Assembly (NCBI GenBank): GCA_020740775.1
Contig: JAHEWK010000012.1
Coordinates: 1,736,001-1,800,000, forward strand
Reading direction: 5' to 3'
Origin: Ilyonectria destructans
Lineage: Eukaryota; Ascomycota; Sordariomycetes; Hypocreales; Nectriaceae
DNA length: 64,000 nucleotides
The translations under genes and the position numbers were made by a program. Shown one piece after another: positions 11,676 through 21,673 of the stretch. Below the pieces are notes generated by a model. It saw only the letters and a list, made by a program, of their open reading frames with translations, had not been told where the DNA came from and searched no databases. Within the stretch, counting starts at the first letter, position 1, and the number at the start of each line of letters is the position of its first letter.

Positions 11676-12419
11676 GATGCCCAAAAATGTATGGAATCGC
11701 GTCAATTAGAGTCTGACTTGCGGCTTTTCCGTTGAGAGGGGCAGACAGTAGCGATAAGGTGGTTCGAGAAGATATGACCTGGAACGCTGACTCAGCGAAT
11801 TTGAATCCTTCAGGATGAAGCTGCAGTAGCATATTCCGCAACACCCGACGAGACCGTAATAAATAGTCACTTTTCTGCCATCCACATATGGTAGACCAAG
11901 GAATTAGGCGTCTCAACTAGAAACTAGTTTTCTCCATCTGCGAACTCTCTTTTTTGCACTTTTCAGCGCTCAGAAGGCCTTAAAATTTGATTATACAATG
12001 GGGCGATCTAATATCTTACAGGAGGTTGAAGCTGGAGCAACGTCCCTTCAGGCCCACAATCGTACGAGTGGTTAACGAGGCATCTCTCGTGAGGGAAATT
12101 GACCTGCAGTGATGGAGCTTTGGGGAAATGTGCAGCGAAATATGCATAACTTGATGTTGTCAGTTATGTCTAAGGATATGCACCTTACAAGACGGGTAAA
12201 TGAATCATTGATGGAAGTATTTGCGTTGAGAAATTGCCCCAACATTTCTGGTCTACACCAGGCTAGCTGAGTTAGGTCGATCCGAAAACAGAATGAACAA
12301 GAGGACTCTAGATTGAATGTGGATTATTATTAGACAAAAGAAACTAAATTTCAGTTCTATATGCTTCAGGATCTAATTATTAATGAATTAATGAGTGCTG
12401 CCCGCGACACATCTTTGTC
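11676..12419. other. Intergenic region (monooxygenase promoter, PDR 3' flank)
   Basis: About 740 bp between two co-oriented genes. It presumably holds the monooxygenase promoter. No gene, RNA or repeat was recognised. Confidence 0.5.
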
Positions 12420-15400
12420 TCAGGCCGTTTTCTTCTTTCCAAATTTGAAGTTCCATGTTTTGACCCGGAACGCGTAGTAAGTCATGACAGCAATGAAAAT
12501 GTTGAACAAAATGAAGGCCCACATGATTCCGAAATTCCGCCATCGTTCGCTGTAGACAATCTTGTTCCCCGCAAGATACTGATCTGCGACGGTCAATGAG
12601 CAGTATCGGCACTGTTCGGTATCTTCCGGGTTTTGCAGCGAACCGGCAGCCTCGCTCAAAAAGGCAGAGAGATATTCGCCACAGGTTTGACCTTGCGGCG
12701 GGTCGAAAACGGACGTTTCGTCGACAGAGCACTCAACGGGGCGGTTGTGCAACAGCGTCGAGACAATACCGCTGACCCAATACGTAAAGGGCGAGACGCG
12801 ATACATGAAGATCCAAAAGCCTGGGAAAGCATCGGGCGTCTGCAAGACACCACAGAACGTCAGGCTCATAAGCACCAGAAGAGTAACAATGCCGGAAGCC
12901 GTCTGCGCGTCAGGGAGGGCGGCCACAGTCATTTGCGCAAAAGAGGATGCGTAGAGCAACAGCTGAATCGTGAAGAGCAAGACGAGTCCTTGTCGTGCAG
13001 AGCTCTGTACTCCAACGACGGGGTAGACGAGACAGGCGTAAATGATGATGGCGGTGACGATCTGGTAAGGGATCTCAACGCAAACGTTGGCAATCATGAA
13101 TGCTTTCCACGAATACGCTTTGCTCGGTCGCTCACGGACTTCGTAGAGTGCGCGCTGTGTCAAAAAGTAGGGTTGAATCTGCAACAGTGGTTAGTGTGAC
13201 CCGAGATACGATGTGGATGAAATGCATACCTGTTGCACGATGGTCGAGAAGATGGTGATGACCATAAATATGGCGAAGATGACATTCTGCATGCCTGCCA
13301 GTGTGCCCTTTGTGTCGTAGAATGAAAATCCGATGAAGAGTCCGGCGGCAAGGCCAAGCAGAAATTTGGCAAACACATAACTGGGCGTTCGCCAGTATTG
13401 TTGAAAGGCTCGTGTCGTCACCGCTGCAACTTGTACACCAAAAGGCACTGCAAACTCCGACTCGGCACCGGCTTCTTCCTGATCCACGCCAGAGTGGGCT
13501 TTGTCGGCATGAATCTGCTCGATGTGTTGCATGACTCCTTCTCGCTCCTGGCTGCCCAGCCAGATGCTATGCCAATCTTGGCCGTTTGAGCTTGTCCCTT
13601 GATTGACAACTTCCAGCATGTATTCGGCGGGGTTCTCCTCGTCATCACACTGGCGGGCTCCGTTGCTCTCGAAGTAGTCGAGGAGGGTTCTGGAATTCGA
13701 CCCAATGTCTCCAAAGTAGACCGTCTTTCCCCCGGCGGCGAGGAAAAGTAGGCGGTCGAATTGCTGGAACAGAATGGCGCTAGGTTGGTGGACAGTGCAG
13801 AGAACAGCCTGGCCTGCGTCGGCTAGCTTGCGAAGGAAAGCGCAGATAGCCCAAGAACTCTGAGAGTCAAGGCCACTGGTAGGCTCATCCAGGAAGATGA
13901 GGAGCTTCGGCCTGGCTGCGAGCTCAACACCAATGGTAAGTAATTTCCGCTGCTCGATGTTAAGACCTTCGCCGGGAATACCAACAACAGCATCGGCAAA
14001 GTCCCTCATGTTAAGCATGTCGATGACATCCTCCACATAGCTGTACTTTTCCTCTTTGCTTACTGTTGCTGGTTGACGGAGTATGGCGCTAAATCGGAGG
14101 CTCTCACGGACAGTTGCGGTTTCGAGATGGAGATCTAGGAACGGGTTAGAACGAACTTGGACAATATCGAGGCACGACTAATGACTTACCTTGTTGCTGG
14201 ACGTAGCCGGTCTTGCGCTGGAAGCTGGCGTTTAGTGGTTTGCCGTTGACAAACATATCACCAGTGATGACACCCATCGTAGTCCGCTGAGCCAGCACAT
14301 CAAGAAGCGTCGTCTTGCCAGCTCCACTGACACCCATAAGAGCAGTAAGGGTTCCAGGCTTAACCCATCCAGAAACATTATTCAGCAGTGTCCGTTGAGT
14401 TCCCTTGATGTTGACATCGTATTTGACATCTCTCCAAGTGAAAATATCGGTCTGGGTTGACTCCAGGGCACCTGTGCGACTCTCGGTGTTTCCGCCAGGA
14501 GTATCAAGCACAGCATCGCCGTTTGTACCGTTCTTGAGACTCGCTGGGGCAGAGCCGCGCTTGAAGATCAGGACCTCTGCAGCACTGCTGGTGGTCGAAT
14601 TGAGCTCGGTGGCGACAAAGTAGACAATCATGAAGAAAAACAGGAACCCGAGGAGAATCCCAAAGTTCCTCCACATGTGAGAGTGGTAATACCCGTAGTT
14701 GGTCTCGATGAAGGTGTCGCCAGAAACGAATCGCTGCCCGGCAACGGAACCAACGGTGGAACAGATCCACGAGTCTCCCACCCGAGGTGAATAGGGAGGG
14801 ACAAATGTACCGCAATCGTATTCCTGTCCGTGAAACTCATTTGCGATCAACATCTCGAATGCGTAGTAGATGGGGTTGATCCATCGGATCCAGCTAAACC
14901 AGTCATGCATTTGCGGTACGGTGATGACGAAACCAGTATACATGACCAAAGCGAGAACCATGACTCCAGCGAGCGACATGGCCTTGGAGATTGTTGACGT
15001 AACTGCTGCGAGCGTTCTGAAGATTGCACTCATAACAAAGGTTGCGATGTAGGAGACCAGAAAGTAGAGGAAGAAGGCCCCCGCTTCTCGTCGAAGGCCA
15101 GCCAAGAAATAAATGACAATGTTAAAGACGGTTGCTGTCACAAACTTGATAGGAATGTCCGCAACGATGCCGGCAATTGCCTCTGCAGCGGGGTGATAGA
15201 ATGCGTACGAGGCATGCTTTTCCACAATCGGACGCTGGGAGTAGAGGCTGTTAATCTCGGAAATAGCAGTCAGGGCATTGAGCAAGATGGCTTGGAAGAG
15301 CACCGATCCTTTGGAGTAGAAACCGGCGGTGGTATTCGGGGTGCCGTAGAAGACCGAACCAATGATGAGAGCCAAGACAGATGAGATGAACGCGGATGTA

Positions 15401-17078
15401 GCCGTAGCGGATAAATCATTCCAGATGCGTTGATAAGCCCGCTTGGTGGTCAAGCCAACCTGCATCGGAAGGCTGATCATGTAAGGGGACTTGGGACGGA
15501 CATGCTTCGCCTGGCGGGTGTTTTTCCCTTCTCGCATCTCGGCGATGTGGTGACCGTTCGCGTCAACGGGAAACTCTTCCTCGTACTGCTCAACTTCTCG
15601 CTGGAGCGCCGCATGCTCAGGGGACTGGAGCCAGTATTTCTCAAAGTCCTCGGGCGTTCGAGGGACCTTGTTCTCCATGCCCGTACTGGCGATACGTTCC
15701 AGCGGGTTCGTCACGGACGTGAGGAAATCGCCAGTTGTCTGGCGCTGGGGACAATGCCAGCCCATCTTCTCAAAGTACGGTCGTGCGGCTTGGGCGGGTC
15801 CAAAGAAGATCTGGCGTCCTTCGTAGAGGACTACAGTCTTGTCGAACAGGTCGTAGATGGCCTGGCTGGCCTGGTAGATGGCAACCGCATGTGTGCTGCC
15901 TCCCAGGTCGGCGGCCAGTCGCAGTGACTGGACAAATTTGAACGCCGTGGCTGAATCAAGGCCTCGCGTGCTGTTCTTGTCAGCTCCATTCAGTGAATCT
16001 AAGGGTTGGGAAATATTTACCTGTTATCCCACGCAGCCAGCGGAGATCCGGCGAGCATCATTTCAGCAATGCTGACGCGCTTTCGTTCTCCGCCAGAAAC
16101 ACCGCGAATGAAGTCATTGCCTACTTTCGTGTTGTACGTGTGGGTGAGGCCGCAGACGGCCATGACGATTTTTGCTGCCTGCGTTCGAAACTCCTCTCGA
16201 GATATGTCGTACATGCGATTCGACGGTGTTCGCGCAGCGGCGGCAAACTCAAGCGTTTGCCCGACGGTCAGTTGGGGGAAATGCTTGTCGACCTGTGCAA
16301 TGGCTGTCAGCTTTGGGACTCGGTGAGTTGTGGATCATGATGCGCATCGTACCTCTTGATTATATGTAGTCTCGCCTTTGAACTCCTTGATCATTTCCTT
16401 TTGCGGGATGCCGTTGTAATGGATGATGGACTCGTCCGAGATGCCCAGACTCTCAAGTTGGCCCGTCATGGTCTTCAGCAGCGTGCTGCAACCCGAACCC
16501 GGACGGCCCAGGACGATCAAAAGCTCGCCGCTCCTCAAGATACCATCCGACTTGTGAAGAATGGTCTTGGGCTCCTTCTTGCCGAAGCTGAAGTGCTCCC
16601 CCAGTCGAAGCGGAGCTTGAAGCACCGACCCGACGGTCTGTTGAAGTTGAAGCGGCGCGCCAGTGCCCGAGACGGTGAGCTTTTGGTACGCGACACCAGC
16701 TCGTTTGACGCTGATGCCCTCCTCTTGGAGGTTATTCATGGTGTTTTGCAGCCATTTTGCGAGATCGAAAGACTTGCTCTCCGGATCGAGTGCCAAGTCA
16801 ACCAGGCCGATTGTGCTGTCGGACGGTGCAATGGCTTGCGAAGCACGTCGTCGTTGCGACATGACGGTCGCAATTCGTCGCAGCTCCATTCTTTCATCTT
16901 CCTCGAGCATCTTGCTTGCGTCTCGATTTAAGGGTCTAGGATCGTCCATGTCGAGCGTGTCGTCCCGAGTATCTGTAGATGGCCGAGTGTGCGCCGATTC
17001 GGCCACAGAACCATTACCCACGCCAGGAGCAGGCGCGATTGCCTCTGGGTGGGTTTCGGAAGGTTGTTGTTGCAACAT
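12420..17078 (-). CDS. Full-length PDR-type (ABCG) ABC transporter
   Basis: Exons 16353..17078, 16021..16292, 14190..15970, 13230..14134, 12420..13178; introns 50-60 bp; 1480 aa, the usual size for fungal pleiotropic drug resistance pumps. The order is NBD1-TMD1-NBD2-TMD2. NBD1 has the degenerate PDR Walker [10 protein letters not shown], signature [10 protein letters not shown] and the degenerate Walker B region WDNSTRGLD. NBD2 has the canonical Walker [13 protein letters not shown], the degenerate signature [12 protein letters not shown] and Walker [13 protein letters not shown]. This complementary asymmetry is diagnostic of the family. TMD2 ends with a Cys-containing loop (EQCRYC) and a last helix before a KFGKKK tail. 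It acts at the plasma membrane as an ATP-driven exporter of hydrophobic compounds. A product of the adjacent monooxygenase, or plant/host toxicants, are possible substrates (inference). Confidence 0.95.
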
Positions 17079-18776
17079 TGTGGAAATGGGAGGTGTCGCT
17101 TTCCTCAGATCTGGCTGTCAAGATCGGTATATCGATCAGATGACAGAGTCAAGAGGAACTGGTGTTGACAGAGATACATGGAGATGGGGTGTCTCTCTCG
17201 TTGTCTTATAGTCTAATGGCCTTCAGGCAGTGTTTGTCAAAGCACACTCCTATGTCATCTTAATCGACAGGCACTTGTCTTGCGGAGCCGGCATTAAGGC
17301 AATGATGCGGCGGGGACGGGCCTCTATCGGGTCCGACGCTACCGCGGCAGATTGACACAGCCATGGCCTTGTTCTAGGTCGGATGGAATGCGACGATTGG
17401 CTGGAAGCGGTTTAGATGCCACAGAATTGGCATCCAAGCTTAGCTTTGTGAACTGGCGAGACTACGATGAAAGGGGTAAAGCGGCGCCCGCAGACGGTGG
17501 CTCGTCAGCTCTCTGGCCTCGCCACCAGTTTTAGACCGCGGTATGTCGGAGCCTTCATCTTGCCGACGGACTGTTCCCAACGTCCTGGACGCTCAGATGG
17601 GATGGCGACGTCATAGCTTCGGTTTCGTCGAATTGTCCAGACGGTCAGCAATGCCATGCCGCGGACACCGAGATTCTTTTGCCTTCTAATGCAATGATGG
17701 TTGGTCTCGATTAAACCGCTACGTCCGATTATTTTCTTGCTATGACGTCGCGTCAGCATCGGAGTGCAAAACGGATTTCAGCGGCGGAGTTCATAACACC
17801 CCGAAACAGGCTGCTTAAACTCAACGCATGGGACCTGCGTATTTGCAGTGCCCAAACCGTCAAACCTCCCGCTGAATAAGCAACCCTATCGCAGCCCTGT
17901 AACCCCAGTAATTTGGTCAAGCCCACGAGCCATATCCCAGTTGTCCCAGAGACGACGACCCAGCTACCCTATACCCATTCATTTCTGGACTCCCAACGGA
18001 GTTTTACTGGTTTGACGCCTATACATTCCTCCATCTCGAGGATATACCATGCGAAATTTACAAACCATTGATTACAGCCTGAGGAAAGTTGCTTCGACGG
18101 TGAGATGTGAGGTTAATGTGATCAAACAATCTTACTGTGGAAAAAGGGTTTCCCACTTTGGCATTTTAAGTCCATCAGGTCTTCTGAACATTCCTTTAGA
18201 TTGAGACAAGTAACACAACAGTTTAGCGAGTCCAGCCCATCCCATGAATGCCAATATAATTGATTAATTGACTACGGAACTTTGCAAATGTTTAGGGCCG
18301 CGTCAAAAACCGGCCTCCCGTTACCCCGTCTCCCGCGAGATATGCCGCTTAGTCAGCGGTGTCCGACAGCCGTCGCCGGGACCTAAAATAAACCTTTGCT
18401 TAGCGGGCAAAGTCCGAGCAAAACCATCAATGCACAGTGACGAGTCGGCTTGCGGCCGAACAGGGTGCAGATCTGATCGCCGGCAATTTCCGAATCATTT
18501 ATTAACTAGATGTTGCTCATTCCATCTGTGCGAGAAGCCATATGATGCCCCCTTGACAAGAAATCACAACATGAACACAACATTGAGTATGAGCATAATG
18601 TTGTTCTTGCACGATTCAACATGCACCCAATACAGCCTGAAAATAATCATTTACAGCTTCTCAATATATGATATATGGTTGTCCAATGTTGCAAATGAAG
18701 AACTGTCTACCTCTCTAATATTGAGACCTTGAGTTCTACACCGTATTATCGGGTGATGGAATGAGCACAATCGCAT
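17079..18776. other. Intergenic region between PDR promoter and MFS 3' end
   Basis: About 1.7 kb with no convincing coding frame. A plus-strand frame at 18268..18732 has no recognisable domain and an improbable composition. CGG/CCG-containing words are frequent just upstream of the transporter, as expected for a Zn2Cys6-regulated promoter, but I cannot assign a site. Confidence 0.45.
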
Positions 18777-19967
18777 TTAAGGCAGTAAATGGAGGAGTGT
18801 GCCGAACGACACCATCACCAAGCCAACAAGAAGACTCGCCACCGTCGTATCCCCTGAAGAAGGAATCAAGCTGGCATTGACAAGGATTCCAACCACTCCA
18901 GCTGCACCCCAAGCGATGAGAATCCGTCCGTAAGTGTGGGGAAACTGGGCGAGATTGGGCTGATGGGCTTTGATCGAACTTGGTAGGATGCTAAATCCTA
19001 CGCCGTGGCTAAATAAAATCGTCAATAGGGTGATTACGGCCATGACTGGTCCTGGTGATCGGGAAAATGCGACTAAAACAAGACCTCGGAGGTAGAACAA
19101 AATGACAAACGGGGTTCTTGTGCCTAGTGCTGAACTTAAAGGAGCAGCCAGTAGTCCTCCAACCGCCAGGGAGACCATGCTGTACGGTAGGATACGTGAG
19201 GGGTCAGTATGAGCACCCTCTTGTTTGAAATAAGATGCAATGGGCAGCAATGCAGAAAACACCATCATTCCAGGTAAGGCGTTGAAGAAGAGCAAAATAT
19301 AGAACAAGCTCCCAATAGAGCTTGCTGATGCCTTTTGAGGGGAAGACGGCGTGGTGTTTGCATGATTGGCGAACAAAGCCGCAGTGGCTGCTGCAACGGT
19401 GATGATCAGAATCCCCCCCGATATGAGTGTCTGTCCCAGTTGGCCTGCATCCAGGGAGCTGAACTGGAGGAATGAGCTCAGTGCAATGCATGTTGCCGCG
19501 CCCGATGAGAAGCCCAGAGGCCCAATAGCGCCCCTAGCGAGTGGCTGGTTGGGAAACCCTTGGCCCATCATAATAACAACAGACAGATAGGCCCATCCGA
19601 CGCCAATGCCGCCAACGCAGAGGCATACAAGAATGCCCTGGAAATTCGAGCGAGCTAAGAAGTAGCCTGCAGCACCCATTGTAAAGCCCCAAAGAGCAGT
19701 GCCTCGTGAAGCAGTAGAGCGGGCTCCGATTTGATCCATCAAAGAAGCGCAACTGCCGACGCCGATGGAAAGACCTAGGCAGGTCGCTGCAAATGGTGCA
19801 AAGGACCAGCAGTGCGTCACGCCTAGTAGTCTGGGTAGCTCGACTTGAAGCGTGCTCAACGCATATACAGTTCCTATGCTGAACATGTTTGCAAAGCTAG
19901 CAAGCGCTATTTGTGATGGCCCTGCCGTTGGCCGTAGAGAAGAGAAAGATGGGTTGGTGTCTGCCAT
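18777..19967 (-). CDS. MFS transporter (oxalate/formate- or monocarboxylate-type)
   Basis: Single exon, 396 aa from ATG 19967 (MADTNPSF); an in-frame ATG at 19985 adds six residues. There are about 12 hydrophobic segments in two groups of six, separated by a polar linker near the middle (NHANTTPSSPQKASASS). N-half features include FSIGTVYALSTLQVELPRLLG and a loop-2-like DQIGARSTASRG. The pattern fits MFS carriers of the OFA/monocarboxylate group; the substrate is unknown. It is divergently transcribed from the nitrilase gene with about 0.4 kb between starts, so co-regulation and transport of a nitrile, acid or amide related to that enzyme is a reasonable inference. It is intronless, unlike most neighbours. 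Confidence 0.82.
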   Translation of the reverse strand: MADTNPSFSSLRPTAGPSQIALASFANMFSIGTVYALSTLQVELPRLLGVTHCWSFAPFAATCLGLSIGVGSCASLMDQIGARSTASRGTALWGFTMGAAGYFLARSNFQGILVCLCVGGIGVGWAYLSVVIMMGQGFPNQPLARGAIGPLGFSSGAATCIALSSFLQFSSLDAGQLGQTLISGGILIITVAAATAALFANHANTTPSSPQKASASSIGSLFYILLFFNALPGMMVFSALLPIASYFKQEGAHTDPSRILPYSMVSLAVGGLLAAPLSSALGTRTPFVILFYLRGLVLVAFSRSPGPVMAVITLLTILFSHGVGFSILPSSIKAHQPNLAQFPHTYGRILIAWGAAGVVGILVNASLIPSSGDTTVASLLVGLVMVSFGTLLHLLP

Positions 19968-20380
19968 GATTCGTATTTCCAACACTGCATGATGCAGGGA
20001 GTGTACGGTGGCTGCAGTGGAGAGAAATGGATGGCCTTGGTACCGGAGGCATGCGCGAAAAGTTAACGGATTTGTAGATAACTTCGCCTGTTAGACAGCT
20101 GATGGGGTCTATAGCCGAGACAGAAGCTATCAATTGGCATTTACTCGTCTCTCCTTCAAATGCGAATGATGCTCGTGATTCTGCATTAGTAATCCATTCC
20201 ACTGCCCTCAATTGGTCCCCGCATCTCCCATCAAGAGCATTCTTGGCATCTTGACGAACTACGCTGGCTTCGTGAAGCAGCACCAAGCCAGTACTTCACC
20301 CAAGACTGTCGCGATGAGGTAGAAGACTGATACTACGGCCCTTACAGACGAATCCAAACCGATTGCCAATCAATCTCACA
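19968..20380. promoter_or_regulatory. Shared divergent promoter of MFS carrier and nitrilase
   Basis: A 413-bp gap between two divergent starts. It is short enough that both promoters must lie here. No specific operator was identified. Confidence 0.55.
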
Positions 20381-21466
20381 ATGAGTGCCTCAATCCGAAT
20401 CGCTGCATGTCATGTCTCCCCCGCTTTTCTCTCCGCCAGAGACACAACGAATAAGGCGATCGACTTGATCAAACAAGCCGCCAAACATAAAGCAAACCTC
20501 GTCGTCTTCCCCGAAACCTATATCCCCGCGTTCCCGGTTTGGAGTGCTGTGCGATCCCCCCTCGAGAACCACGACCTCTTCAAGCGCATGGCCCTGGAAT
20601 CAGTCTACGCTGATGGCGAGGAAATGCAGGCCATTCGATCTGCCGCAAAAGAGATGGATGTGTTGGTTAGCGTTGGAATTTCGGAAAAGGTTCGATCGAG
20701 TAGCGCGACATTGTACAACTCGAATCTCATCATCAGCAACCGTGGCGAGGTTCTGGTCCATCACCGCAAGTTGATGCCCACGTTTTTCGAGAAGTTAACC
20801 TGGGCTCCGGGAGATGGTCATGGTCTGCGAGTAGCTGAGACGCAGTTTGGAAAGATTGGAAACCTCATCTGCGGCGAGAACACAAACCCATTGGCTCGAT
20901 ATACGCTCATGGCTCAGGGAGAGCAAGTCCACATCTCGACCTGGCCGGCCATCTGGCCAACACGCAGCCCTCTCCCAACGTCCGACAACGCCGACGAGAG
21001 CCAAAACTCGACCGGTGGAAATTCAGCCATCGCCAAAAATGCCAACTACGACAACGTGGCGGCCAACAGAACCCGGGCAGCAGCGCATTGCTTCGAAGCC
21101 AAGTGCTTTGGCGTTCTCTGCTCTGGAGTTCTTGGCACCGATGCCATCAAAACGATTGTGGCTGGTTCGTACAAACCAGAGCTGGTATCTAATGTGCTGG
21201 AGCAGTCTCAGCGTGGGGCTACCATGTTTTTGGATCCGACTGGGGCGTTGTTACCCGGCTTCACGGTCGATGAGAACACGCTAGAGCATAAACCTACGGA
21301 CTATCTTCAAGCTACTGAGGATATACTGTATGCGGATATGAACTTGGACGATTGCATTGAAGGAAAGCAATACCACGATGTCGTAGGCGGCTACCAACGG
21401 TTGGATGTATTTGAAGTGAAAGTCGATAGGTCCCGGCGTTGCCCGGTAAATTTTATTGAGACATAG
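20381..21466 (+). CDS. Nitrilase / cyanide hydratase family enzyme
   Basis: Single exon, 361 aa from ATG 20381 (MSASIRIAACHVSP); an in-frame ATG at 20363 is possible but adds a non-conserved hexapeptide. The carbon-nitrogen hydrolase triad is complete: Glu in VVFPETYIPAFP (~45), Lys in HHRKLMPTFFEK (~130) and Cys in GNLICGENTNPLARY (~164), with the following STWPAIWP segment typical of fungal and plant-type nitrilases. The family hydrolyses R-CN to the acid plus ammonia, or to the amide. Sequence alone does not separate an aryl/aliphatic nitrilase from a cyanide hydratase. It is cytosolic and probably oligomerises into helical filaments, as known for the family. The divergent MFS neighbour suggests uptake or efflux linked to its substrate or product. 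Confidence 0.93.
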   Translation: MSASIRIAACHVSPAFLSARDTTNKAIDLIKQAAKHKANLVVFPETYIPAFPVWSAVRSPLENHDLFKRMALESVYADGEEMQAIRSAAKEMDVLVSVGISEKVRSSSATLYNSNLIISNRGEVLVHHRKLMPTFFEKLTWAPGDGHGLRVAETQFGKIGNLICGENTNPLARYTLMAQGEQVHISTWPAIWPTRSPLPTSDNADESQNSTGGNSAIAKNANYDNVAANRTRAAAHCFEAKCFGVLCSGVLGTDAIKTIVAGSYKPELVSNVLEQSQRGATMFLDPTGALLPGFTVDENTLEHKPTDYLQATEDILYADMNLDDCIEGKQYHDVVGGYQRLDVFEVKVDRSRRCPVNFIET

Positions 21467-21673
21467 AAAGATCATCCAAACGTGGGTATCAATATTATTT
21501 TCCTATTCCACTTGCATGGTCAAAATATTATACCATACATTCCCAAACGCCTCGTGTCTCCAGATTCTATAACCTGCACTCTATGCAATCTTCTTCCGCC
21601 CCACAAACTCAGTGACCAGTTCCGTCCCAGCACTTGGTTGCCTGGTTGAGCAGCGAGGTTGGAGCCCTGATGA

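Noticed and set aside
15430..15927. 165-codon plus-strand frame
   Set aside because: Antisense shadow inside the PDR transporter coding region; the same holds for the frames at 12633..13199 and 16356..16931.
18268..18732. 154-codon plus-strand frame in the PDR/MFS gap
   Set aside because: No recognisable motif, irregular composition, and its end lies in AT-rich DNA; could be tested with RNA-seq.
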